Assembly (NCBI RefSeq): GCF_900114845.1
Contig: NZ_FOUK01000007.1
Location: 186,001 to 250,000 of the forward strand
Source of the DNA: Pimelobacter simplex
GTDB lineage: Bacteria; Actinomycetota; Actinomycetes; Propionibacteriales; Nocardioidaceae
Direction: 5' to 3'
Length of the DNA stretch: 64,000 bases
Part shown: positions 56,376-63,672 of the stretch, one piece after another
Layout of the letters: the number at the start of each line of letters is the position of its first letter
How positions within the stretch are numbered: the first letter of the stretch is position 1
Program-made: the position numbers and the translations under genes
The notes under the pieces: model-generated
The model's input: the letters and a program-made list of their open reading frames with translations, nothing else
What the model was told of the DNA's origin: nothing
Databases searched by the model: none

Positions 56376-57166
56376 CGACCGACCTCTCCTCCTACGGCCC
56401 GTGGGCCGTCATCGCCGGCGGCTCCGAGGGTGTCGGTGCGGAGTTCGCGCGCGCCCTGGCCGCCGCGGGCATCGACCTGGTGCTCGTCGCGCGCAAGCCG
56501 GGCCCGCTGGAGGAGACGGCCGCGTCCGTCCGGGAGCTCGGCGTCGAGGTCCGGACCGTCGCGGCCGACCTCACCGACCCCGCCGCGATCGACGCGATCA
56601 CGGCCGCCACCGCCGACGTCGAGGTCGGCCTGCTGATCTACAACGCCGGTGCCAACACGCACGGCCGTGCCTTCACCCAGGGCACGCTCGCAGGATTCGG
56701 GTCGGTGATCGACCTCAACATCACCGCGCTGCTCGCGCTGACCCACCACTACGCCGTCCCGATGCGGGAGCGGGGCCGCGGCGGCATCCTGCTGGTCGGC
56801 TCGCTCGCCGGCTACGTCGGCACGTCGACCGAGGCCGTGTACGGCGGCGTGAAGGCGTTCAGCCGGATCTTCGCCGAGGGACTCTGGGCCGAGCTGCGCA
56901 CGCACGGCGTCGACGTCCTCGAGCTCGTGCTCGGCGTCACCCGCACGCCAGCGATGGAGCGGGCCGGGCTCAACTTCGACGTCCCCGGCATGCACGTCTC
57001 CGCGCCCGTGGACGTCGCGCGGGAGGGTCTCGCCGCGCTCGCCCACGGTCCAGTGCACGTGGTCAGCGGCAACGAGGGCATCGTCGCGTCGCGCTCGACC
57101 GACGACCGGGCCCGGCTCGTCGCCGGGACCGAGAAGGTCATGCGCCTGCTGCTCAGTCGTCGGTGA
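56372..57166 (+). CDS. Short-chain dehydrogenase/reductase
   Basis: A 264-residue SDR: IAGGSEGVGAEFARAL cofactor loop, IYNAGANTHG, catalytic Ser in LVGSLAGYVG and Tyr-Lys in AVYGGVKAFSR. It ends with a short extension after the Rossmann core. Third gene of the oxygenase operon, overlapping the cysteine-protein gene by 4 bp. Its last 14 bp overlap the convergent IclR gene. Confidence 0.9.
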   Translation: MTTDLSSYGPWAVIAGGSEGVGAEFARALAAAGIDLVLVARKPGPLEETAASVRELGVEVRTVAADLTDPAAIDAITAATADVEVGLLIYNAGANTHGRAFTQGTLAGFGSVIDLNITALLALTHHYAVPMRERGRGGILLVGSLAGYVGTSTEAVYGGVKAFSRIFAEGLWAELRTHGVDVLELVLGVTRTPAMERAGLNFDVPGMHVSAPVDVAREGLAALAHGPVHVVSGNEGIVASRSTDDRARLVAGTEKVMRLLLSRR

Positions 57167-57980
57167 CGTGCAGCCGCTGGCGGCGCAGGTCGAGGTCCGG
57201 GTAGAGGTCCTCGGAGATCCGGCGGGCGGCGTCCACGACCAGCGGAGCGACCCGCTCCAGCGCCGTCCCGACGGCGGCGACCACCGAGAGCGCACCGACC
57301 GGTCCCTGCGGCCCGCGGATGGCGGAGGCCAGGCAGGCGATGTCGGGGAAGCACTCGCCGCGCTCGAACGCGAGCCCGCCGCGGGCCCGGATCCGCCCGA
57401 GCTCGCCGTGCAGCGCGTCCAGCTCGGCGATGGTGGCGGTGGTGCGGGTGCGCAGCTGGTCCCCGACGAGCTCGTCGACGCGCTCGGGCTCGAGCCAGGC
57501 GAGCATCGCCTTGCCGAGGCCGGTGCAGTGCGTCGGCGCGGAGCCGCCGACCCGGGAGGGGACGGTGGCGGCGAACGGGCCGCCGAGCTTGTCGAGGTAG
57601 CGCACCCGGGCGCCGTCGAGCACCGCGAGGTGGATCACCGCGCCGGTGCGCAGCAGCAGGTCGTGCAGGTACGGCGACGCGGCCGACCGCAGGTCCGCCT
57701 CCCCCGCCGAGCCACCCCCGAGCACGAGCGAGCGGCGGCCGAGGCCGTACCCGCTGGTGCCGTGCTCGAGCCAGTCCAGCCGCACGAGCTGGTCGAGGAT
57801 CCGGTGTGCGGTGGAGCGCGGGAGCCCGGTGGACCGGGCGATCTCCTCGAGGCTGAGCCAGGTCTGACGGGTGGTGAACCGGTCGAGGATGAGCGTCATC
57901 CGCTCGACCATCGACGGCGGCAGCTCCCGTGCCGGACCGGTGGTGACGACGTCCGACTGCTCCATGACCAGCGCCGACAT
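57153..57980 (-). CDS. IclR family transcriptional regulator
   Basis: A 275-residue regulator: N-terminal winged helix LSLEEIARSTGLPRSTAHRI (about residues 41-60) and an IclR effector domain with GAVIHLAVLDGARVRYLDKL and THCTGLGKAMLAW. Divergent from the LLM oxidoreductase operon; two near-identical AT-rich sites at 58003 and 58062 are likely its operators. The effector is probably an intermediate of the nearby pathway. Confidence 0.92.
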   Translation of the reverse strand: MSALVMEQSDVVTTGPARELPPSMVERMTLILDRFTTRQTWLSLEEIARSTGLPRSTAHRILDQLVRLDWLEHGTSGYGLGRRSLVLGGGSAGEADLRSAASPYLHDLLLRTGAVIHLAVLDGARVRYLDKLGGPFAATVPSRVGGSAPTHCTGLGKAMLAWLEPERVDELVGDQLRTRTTATIAELDALHGELGRIRARGGLAFERGECFPDIACLASAIRGPQGPVGALSVVAAVGTALERVAPLVVDAARRISEDLYPDLDLRRQRLHVTDD

Positions 57981-58002
57981 GATTCCTCCCAGGGATGCAA
58001 AA

Positions 58003-58018
58003 CTGAAATGAATTCTAG
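58003..58018. promoter_or_regulatory. Candidate IclR operator 1
   Basis: CTGAAATGAATTCTAG, an incomplete inverted repeat (TGAAAT-NN-ATTCTA) 23 bp upstream of the IclR start. Matches operator 2 at 13 of 16 positions. Confidence 0.55.
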
Positions 58019-58061
58019 TGACGACGCTAACACCGCGGCGCGGCCCTCGGGAAGAGGTTTT

Positions 58062-58077
58062 CTGAAATTCATTCTAC
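58062..58077. promoter_or_regulatory. Candidate IclR operator 2
   Basis: CTGAAATTCATTCTAC, 43 bp after operator 1 and immediately before palindrome site D. Stands out as AT-rich in a GC-rich region. Confidence 0.55.
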
Positions 58078-58092
58078 TTCCGGTCATCGAGA
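58078..58092. promoter_or_regulatory. Shared 15-bp palindrome, site D (LLM operon)
   Basis: TTCCGGTCATCGAGA, a degenerate copy. TTGGAT (58123-58128) starts 45 nt downstream; the start codon of the LLM gene lies 31 nt further. It directly abuts candidate IclR operator 2. Confidence 0.5.
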
Positions 58093-58159
58093 CGAGCGCG
58101 CGCACGGCGCCGGCCGGGCCGCTTGGATGAGCCGGTCCGCCCAGCGAGAGGAGTCGTCC

Positions 58160-59041
58160 ATGCGCGTCGGCATCACCACCCCGGTCGTCACCGCCCTGCC
58201 CGGGTTCTTCTCCCCCTGGGAGCGGGCGGCCGGCGTGGCCGACCTGGTCGCGGTCGCCCGGGCGGCCGACGAGCTCGGCTTCGACCACCTCACCTGCTCC
58301 GAGCACGTCGCCGTGCCGGTCGCCGTCGCCGCCGAGCGCGGCGGCACCTACTGGGACCCGCTCGCCACGCTCAGCCACCTCGCCGCGCACACCACGCGGA
58401 TCCGGCTCGCCACGCAGGTCCTCGTCCTCGGCTACCACCACCCGCTCGCCATCGCGAAGCGCTACGGCACGCTCGACCTGCTCAGCGGCGGTCGGCTCGT
58501 GCTCGGCCTGGGCGTCGGCTCGCTCGAGGAGGAGTTCGACCTCCTCGAGGCGGCGTACGACGAGCGGGGCGCCGTCGCCGACGACGCCCTCCCCGCGCTC
58601 CGGGCCGCCCTCGGCAGCGCCCGCCCGACGTACGCCGGCGCGCGGTTCGCGTTCGACGACGTCGTCGTCGAGCCGCACGCCGTCCAGCCGCGGGTGCCGC
58701 TCTGGATCGGCGGCCACACGGCGCGCAGCCTGCGCCGCGCCCGCGAGCACGGCGACGGCTGGGTGCCGTTCGGGCTCCCCCACGACCGGCTCCGCACGAT
58801 GCTCGACGGCACCGACCTGCCCGACGACTTCGAGGTCGTCCTCGGCGCCGGCCGTCCCGTCGACCCGCTCGGCGAGCCGGACCGGACCCGCCGCGCCCTC
58901 GACCGCACCGTCGCGGCGGGCGCCACCGTCGTCAACGTGCACGTCGCCGCGACGTCCGCGACCCACTACACCGACCAGCTCGCCGCCCTGGCCGACCTGG
59001 CCGGGCTCGCCACCACCCCCACCGTCCAGGAGGACGCATGA
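58160..59041 (+). CDS. LLM class (F420-dependent type) oxidoreductase
   Basis: A 293-residue luciferase-like TIM-barrel protein: MRVGITTPVVTALPGF, DHLTCSEHVAVP, THTTRIRLATQVLVL-type strand (HTTRIRLATQVLVLGYHHP) and GGRLVLGLGVGSLEEEFDLL (20 residues). It resembles the TIGR03619-type F420-dependent group. The ATG at 58160 has GAGAGGAG upstream, better than an earlier in-frame ATG. Probably a dehydrogenase or reductase for a pathway intermediate. Coupled by ATGA to the next gene. Confidence 0.88.
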   Translation: MRVGITTPVVTALPGFFSPWERAAGVADLVAVARAADELGFDHLTCSEHVAVPVAVAAERGGTYWDPLATLSHLAAHTTRIRLATQVLVLGYHHPLAIAKRYGTLDLLSGGRLVLGLGVGSLEEEFDLLEAAYDERGAVADDALPALRAALGSARPTYAGARFAFDDVVVEPHAVQPRVPLWIGGHTARSLRRAREHGDGWVPFGLPHDRLRTMLDGTDLPDDFEVVLGAGRPVDPLGEPDRTRRALDRTVAAGATVVNVHVAATSATHYTDQLAALADLAGLATTPTVQEDA

Positions 59042-59505
59042 CCACCGTCGAGGAACGCCTGCAGCGCCTGGAGGACATCCAGGAGATCACCCAGCTGATC
59101 GCGTCGTACGGCCCGCTGGTCGACGCCGGCGAGGCCGAGCGGGTCGCCGCCATGTGGACTGAGGACGGCGTCTACGACGTCGACGAGATCTACATGGGAG
59201 ACCGGGCCGCGATCGACGCGATGGTGCGCGGCGACCGGCACCAGGGACTGATCCAGAACGGCTGCTGCCACTTCCTGGGCCCCGCCCACGTCACCGTGGA
59301 CGGCGACCGCGCGGTCGCCGTCTGCCCGTCGGTGCTGCTCGTGCGCCACGAGGGCCGGAACTTCCCGGCCCGGATCGGCGCCAACCACTTCGACCTGGTC
59401 CGCACACCCGAGGGCTGGCGGTTCGCGCACCGCACCATCCGGCAGCTCGACGGTGACGCGGCGGCGCGGGGGCTGTTCGCGCGTGCCGGCAGTTTCACCG
59501 CCTAG
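59038..59505 (+). CDS. NTF2/SnoaL-like protein 1
   Basis: A 155-residue alpha+beta-barrel protein of the SnoaL/NTF2 superfamily: helical start TVEERLQRLEDIQEITQLIA, then YGPLVDAGEAERVAAMWTED and the C-terminal GWRFAHRTIRQLDG strand. Members are dehydratases, isomerases or binding proteins. It overlaps the LLM gene (ATGA). The last five residues, GSFTA, and the stop codon are encoded by the 34-bp palindrome shared with the convergent gene. Confidence 0.85.
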   Translation: MTTVEERLQRLEDIQEITQLIASYGPLVDAGEAERVAAMWTEDGVYDVDEIYMGDRAAIDAMVRGDRHQGLIQNGCCHFLGPAHVTVDGDRAVAVCPSVLLVRHEGRNFPARIGANHFDLVRTPEGWRFAHRTIRQLDGDAAARGLFARAGSFTA

Positions 59506-59520
59506 GCGGTGAAACTGCCG
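59487..59520. repeat. 34-bp perfect palindrome spanning the stops of two convergent genes
   Basis: Identical to the copy at 53305-53338. Read on either strand it encodes G-S-F-T-A-stop; the two TAG stops overlap at the central CTAG (59502-59505). It probably also serves as a bidirectional terminator hairpin. Confidence 0.92.
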
Positions 59521-60005
59521 CCACCCGAAGCCTCGAACCGCGACCGCACCTCCGGCCCCGCGACCCTCACCCGCCCCGGCTCGTCCAGGCTCCAGGTCAT
59601 CTCGAACGTCCGCCGGTAACCCGTTCGCACGATCCGCCACCCGTCCGCACCGCGCACGTAGACGTCCGAGTAGATCGCCCCGCCCTCCAGCGCGAACCGG
59701 TGCGCGTCGACGATCACCTTGTCGTGCAGGTACCACGTCCCGCTCGCCCGGTCGGGGTCGTCGGGGTCGAGGTCGATCTCCGGGTGGTGCGCCTGGTGCA
59801 TCGTCAGCACGCCCGCCCCCATGTTGGCGCGCATGTAGCCGACGAGCGGGCCCGGCGAGTCGAAGACGAGGCCGTTGTAGTCGGCGGTCGCGTCCGGCGC
59901 GAAGCAGGCCGCGAAGTCCTCCCACTGCTTGGTGTCGAGGCAGCGCAGGTAGCGGTACTTCAGGCGGGTGATCGCCGCGACGTCGGCGGCCGGGTCGGTT
60001 CTCAT
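59502..60005 (-). CDS. NTF2/SnoaL-like protein 2, BaiE-type 7-hydroxysteroid dehydratase candidate
   Basis: A 167-residue SnoaL-fold protein that follows bile-acid 7alpha-dehydratase BaiE over its core: YLRCLDTKQWEDF, MHQAHHPEIDLD, GTWYLHDKVIVD and GGAIYSDVYV followed by GWRIVRTGYRR. By motif alignment from memory, Y19, D24, H70 and D95 take the places of BaiE Y30, D35, H83 and D106. TACGTT lies 7 nt before the ATG and palindrome site E 46 nt before that. C-terminal GSFTA comes from the palindrome. The dehydratase role is an inference. Confidence 0.8.
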   Translation of the reverse strand: MRTDPAADVAAITRLKYRYLRCLDTKQWEDFAACFAPDATADYNGLVFDSPGPLVGYMRANMGAGVLTMHQAHHPEIDLDPDDPDRASGTWYLHDKVIVDAHRFALEGGAIYSDVYVRGADGWRIVRTGYRRTFEMTWSLDEPGRVRVAGPEVRSRFEASGGGSFTA

Positions 60006-60049
60006 GGCGCCGAACGTAGGGACGGGCGGCGCCGCGGCGCCGGCCGTCG

Positions 60050-60064
60050 TACCGGTCACCGGGA
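60050..60064. promoter_or_regulatory. Shared 15-bp palindrome, site E (BaiE-like gene)
   Basis: On the minus strand TCCCGGTGACCGGTA; TACGTT (60013-60018) starts 46 nt downstream and ends 7 nt before the ATG at 60005. The site lies in the short gap after metX. Confidence 0.7.
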
Positions 60065-60067
60065 TCC

Positions 60068-61171
60068 TCAGTCGAGGAAGGACCGGATCGCCTCGTGGTA
60101 GCCGGGTGGCTGCAGCAGGAACGAGTCGTGCCCCCACGGCGAGGCGAGCTCGGTGTGCTCGACGGCGACCCCGCGCGCGGCCAGCTCGTCGCGGATCCGC
60201 AGCGAGTGCGCGGTCGGGAACCGCCAGTCGGTGTCGAACGAGATCAGCCGGAACCGGGTCGACGGGACGACGTCCGGGTGGGCGCCGAACGGGTCGAAGT
60301 AGTCCATCGGCCGGGTCAGGTGGAGGTACGACAGCGCGTCGAAGCGCTCCAGGAACGAGGTGCCCTGGTGCTGCAGGTAGTGCTCGACCTCGAAGTCGGC
60401 GTCCAGCCGCTTGTCACTGCCGGCGGTGTCGCGCCGGTGGCCGAACTTCTCCTCGAGCGAGACCTCGGAGACATAGGTGATGTGGGCCATCATGCGGGCG
60501 ATCTTCATGCCGTGGCGCGGCGTGACGCCGTGGTCGGCGTACCGGCCGCCGTGGAAGTCGGGGTCCTCGAGGATCGCCGCACGCGCGACCGACGAGAACG
60601 CGATGTTCTCGGGCGTGAGCCGCGCGCTGGCCGCGACGACGACCGCGCGGTCGATCCGGTCCGGCTCCTGCAGCGCCCACTCCAGGACCTGCATGCCCCC
60701 GAGCGAGCCGCCGACCGCGGCGTGCAGGCGCTCGACGCCGAGGTGGTCGAGCAGGCCGCGCTGGGCGGTGACGAAGTCGGCGATGTCGAGCAGCGGGAAG
60801 TCCGGCCCGTAGGGACGTCCGGTCACCGGGTCGAGCGAGGACGGCCCGGTGGTGCCGGAGCAGCCGCCCAGCAGGTTCGACGCGATCACGAAGAAGCGGT
60901 CGGTGTCGAGGGCCTTCCCGGGCCCGATCAGGTTGTCCCACCAGCCCGGACGGCGGGCACCCTCGTGCCAACCGGCGGCGTGGGCGTCACCGGTGAGGGC
61001 ATGGCAGACGACGACGGCGTTGTCCCGCGCGGGGTTCAACGCGCCGTAGGTCTCGTAGGCGACCTCGACGTGGGGCAGCTTCGCCCCGGACGCGAGCACC
61101 AGCGGGCCGTTCTCGGTGAGAACGGCCCGCTGGGTCGCGACGATGCCGAGGCCGCCGTCGGCGGCGGTCAC
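60068..61171 (-). CDS. metX: Homoserine O-acetyltransferase
   Basis: Acetylates (or acyl-activates) homoserine for methionine synthesis. The 367-residue alpha/beta hydrolase has GGCSGTTGPSSLDP, nucleophile serine in VGGSLGGMQVLEW, catalytic Asp in ISFDTDWRFP and His in SPWGHDSFLL. GTG start, 10 bp after metY, forming a metY-metX operon: the product is the substrate of MetY. Confidence 0.96.
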   Translation of the reverse strand: MTAADGGLGIVATQRAVLTENGPLVLASGAKLPHVEVAYETYGALNPARDNAVVVCHALTGDAHAAGWHEGARRPGWWDNLIGPGKALDTDRFFVIASNLLGGCSGTTGPSSLDPVTGRPYGPDFPLLDIADFVTAQRGLLDHLGVERLHAAVGGSLGGMQVLEWALQEPDRIDRAVVVAASARLTPENIAFSSVARAAILEDPDFHGGRYADHGVTPRHGMKIARMMAHITYVSEVSLEEKFGHRRDTAGSDKRLDADFEVEHYLQHQGTSFLERFDALSYLHLTRPMDYFDPFGAHPDVVPSTRFRLISFDTDWRFPTAHSLRIRDELAARGVAVEHTELASPWGHDSFLLQPPGYHEAIRSFLD

Positions 61172-61181
61172 GTCGTCGGCG

Positions 61182-62468
61182 TCACTTCGCGGCGGTCAGC
61201 GCCTGGTCGAGGTCGGCGATCAGGTCGTCGACGTGCTCGATGCCGACCGACAGCCGGACCAGCTCCTCGGGCACGCCGGCCGCCTCGAGCTCCTCGGGCG
61301 TGAGCTGCGAGTGCGTCGTCGTGGCGTTGTGCACGGCCAGGGACTTCGCGTCGCCGATGTTGACGAGGTGGCTGAACAGCTCGAGCGACTCGATGAACCG
61401 CTTGCCGCCGTCCCGGCCGGACTTGAGGCCGAACGACACGAGGCCGCCGTAGCCCCGGCCGGTGAAGTAGCTGTCGGCGACGGCCTTGTAGGGGCTGTCG
61501 TCGAGACCCGGGTAGGACACCCAGGCGACCGAGTCGTGGCCCTGGAGGTACTTCGCGATGGCCAGCGCGTTCTGGCTGTGCCGCTCCATCCGCAGGTGCA
61601 GCGTCTCGAGGCCCTGCAGGAACAGCCACGAGTTGAGCGGTGCGATCGCGGCGCCGGTGTTGCGCAGCAGCACCGTGCGGGCCCGGATGATGTAGGCCAG
61701 GTTGCCGACGGCCTCGGTCCACACGACACCGTGGTAGGCGCTGTCGGGCTGGGTCAGGCCGGGGAACCGCTCGGCGTGCGCGGCCCAGTCGAAGTTGCCG
61801 GAGTCGACGATGATGCCGCCTACCGAAGTGCCGTGGCCGCCGATGTACTTGGTCGCGGAGTGCACCGCGACGTCGGCGCCGTGCTCGAAGACGCGCGCCA
61901 GCAGCGGCGTCGTGGCCGTGGCGTCGATGATCAGCGGCAGGCCGTGCGCGTGGGCGGCGTCGGCCCAGGCGCGCACGTCGACGACGTTGACCTTCGGGTT
62001 GCCGATGGTCTCGGCGAAGACCAGCTTGGTCTTGTCGTCGACCAGCGCGGCCAGGTCCTCGGGGCGGTCGGGGTCGACGAAGCGGACCTCGATGCCGTAC
62101 TGCGGCAGCGTGTGGGCGAACAGCGCGTACGTGCCGCCGTACAGGGTGGAGACGGCGACGATGTTGTCGCCGGCGTAGGTCAGGTTGAGCACCGAGTAGG
62201 TGATCGCGGCCGAGCCCGAGGCCGTCGCAAGCGCGCCGGCGCCGCCCTCGAGCTGGGCCACCCGCTCCTCGAAGACCGACTGGGTCGGGTTCATGATCCG
62301 GGTGTAGATGTTTCCCGGCTCGGAGAGGGCGAACAGGTTCGCCGCGTGCTCGGTGTCGTTGAAGACGTACGACGTGGTCTGGTAGATCGGGACCGCGCGG
62401 GCGTTGGTCGCGGGGTCGGGCTGCTCCTGGCCGGCGTGGACGGCAAGGGTCTCGGGACGATGGGTCAT
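61182..62468 (-). CDS. metY: O-acetylhomoserine aminocarboxypropyltransferase (sulfhydrylase)
   Basis: A 428-residue PLP enzyme making homocysteine from O-acetylhomoserine and sulfide. Family blocks: YQTTSYVFNDTEHAANLFAL, YGGTYALFAHTLPQYGIEVRF (shown in parts), cofactor lysine in HSATKYIGGHGTSVGG, and C-terminal EELVRLSVGIEHVDDLIADL. The ATG has AGGAGCAGCGCACG upstream. TAGGCT at 62514-62519 is a probable -10, giving a leader of only about 40 nt, too short for a SAM riboswitch. Confidence 0.96.
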   Translation of the reverse strand: MTHRPETLAVHAGQEQPDPATNARAVPIYQTTSYVFNDTEHAANLFALSEPGNIYTRIMNPTQSVFEERVAQLEGGAGALATASGSAAITYSVLNLTYAGDNIVAVSTLYGGTYALFAHTLPQYGIEVRFVDPDRPEDLAALVDDKTKLVFAETIGNPKVNVVDVRAWADAAHAHGLPLIIDATATTPLLARVFEHGADVAVHSATKYIGGHGTSVGGIIVDSGNFDWAAHAERFPGLTQPDSAYHGVVWTEAVGNLAYIIRARTVLLRNTGAAIAPLNSWLFLQGLETLHLRMERHSQNALAIAKYLQGHDSVAWVSYPGLDDSPYKAVADSYFTGRGYGGLVSFGLKSGRDGGKRFIESLELFSHLVNIGDAKSLAVHNATTTHSQLTPEELEAAGVPEELVRLSVGIEHVDDLIADLDQALTAAK

Positions 62469-62513
62469 CGTGCGCTGCTCCTGATTCGGGTGCGTCGCTG
62501 GGGGGAAACCCTC

Positions 62514-62534
62514 AGCCTAATGTCGAGTAACTCG
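62514..62534 (-). promoter_or_regulatory. metY promoter with CGAGT-A-ACTCG palindrome
   Basis: TAGGCT (-10, 62514-62519) and, 4 nt upstream, the perfect palindrome CGAGTAACTCG (62524-62534) in the spacer, a usual place for a repressor operator. The region is shared with the divergent LOG-family gene. Confidence 0.45.
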
Positions 62535-62585
62535 CTTGAGATTGTATATGTCCGCCATGTGGCCGCACTCGCTACCGTGCGATCC

Positions 62586-63665
62586 GTGAGAAGCAGACGC
62601 GGCCGGGTCGTCGTCGTGACCACGCTGGCCGAGTTCGACCGGCGGCGGGCCGACGGCGCGCGCCGGCTCCAGGGGTGGCGGCTGGTCGGCGTCGACCTCA
62701 CCGAGCGCTCCGAGGCCCTCGCCGCCTCCGACGTCAGCCGGACGACGTTCGTCGGCTGCGCGTTCGCGCCCGGCGACCGCGACCGGGTCGCCGCCCGCGG
62801 CGCGCTCGTGCTGCCCGCGATCGGCTCTCCCCCGGTCGACCCGCAGCGCGAGCGGCTCTACACCTGCGACGAGCTCTACGACACCGCTCCCTACGCCGAC
62901 ACCGTCGACGCCCGCGCCTACGCGTGGGCCCAGCGCCGCAACGGCTCGTCCGACGCGCTCGCCCAGACGCTGCACGACGAGTCCGTCGACCGTGCCCTCG
63001 CCACCTGGATCCGGGACCGCTCGCTGGTGGGCGTCATGGGCGGCCACGCGGCCGACCGCGGCACGCCGGCGTACACCGACGCGGCCCGGCTGGGCGCCCT
63101 GCTCGGCCGAGCTCACGTCGTCGCTACCGGCGGCGGGCCGGGTGCGATGGAGGCGGCCAACCTCGGTGGCCGGATGGCCACCGCTCCCCCGGACGCCCTC
63201 GACGAGGCGCTCGCCCGGGTGGCCGCCGTCCCGTCGTTCCGGCCCTCGATCGACGCCTGGGTCGCGACCGCCCACGAGTCCCTCGCCCTCAGCCCCGACC
63301 CCCGCCCCTCGCTCGGCGTTCCCACCTGGCACTACGGCCACGAGCCGCCGAACCTCTTCGCCACCGCGATCGCGAAGTACTTCCGCAACGCGCTGCGCGA
63401 GGCGATCCTGCTCCAGGTCTGCGACGCCGGCATCGTCTTCCTGCCGGGCGCCGGCGGCACCGTGCAGGAGATCTTCCAGGACGCCTGCGAGAACTACTAC
63501 GCGACCGAGCAGACCATCGCCCCGATGGTCCTCGTCGGCCGCGCGCACTGGACCGAGGAGCTGCCCGCCTGGCCGCTCCTGCGGGCGCTCTCGCGCGGGC
63601 GGCCGATGGAGGCGCACGTGCACCTGGTCGACACCGTCGAGGAGGCGGCCGCGCTCTTCGCCTAG
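62586..63665 (+). CDS. LOG family protein (Rossmann, lysine decarboxylase-like)
   Basis: A 359-residue protein: N-terminal ~130 residues variable, then the LOG-type fold with VVATGGGPGAMEAANLGGRM and PGAGGTVQEIFQDACENYYA, the PGGxGTxxE-like nucleotide motif. Family members are cytokinin-riboside phosphoribohydrolase-like or of unknown function; this longer form is common in actinobacteria. GTG 62586 is preferred since TACCGT (62573-62578) lies 7 nt before it; GTG 62577 is also in frame. Confidence 0.85.
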   Translation: MRSRRGRVVVVTTLAEFDRRRADGARRLQGWRLVGVDLTERSEALAASDVSRTTFVGCAFAPGDRDRVAARGALVLPAIGSPPVDPQRERLYTCDELYDTAPYADTVDARAYAWAQRRNGSSDALAQTLHDESVDRALATWIRDRSLVGVMGGHAADRGTPAYTDAARLGALLGRAHVVATGGGPGAMEAANLGGRMATAPPDALDEALARVAAVPSFRPSIDAWVATAHESLALSPDPRPSLGVPTWHYGHEPPNLFATAIAKYFRNALREAILLQVCDAGIVFLPGAGGTVQEIFQDACENYYATEQTIAPMVLVGRAHWTEELPAWPLLRALSRGRPMEAHVHLVDTVEEAAALFA

Positions 63666-63672
63666 GCGGGCC

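Noticed and set aside
54925..57166. KshB reductase or ferredoxin in the oxygenase operon
   Set aside because: No FAD/NAD-binding or plant-type ferredoxin motif is found; the small protein has too few suitably spaced cysteines for a normal ferredoxin.
62469..62585. SAM riboswitch before metY
   Set aside because: The likely leader is only about 40 nt and shows no matching helices.
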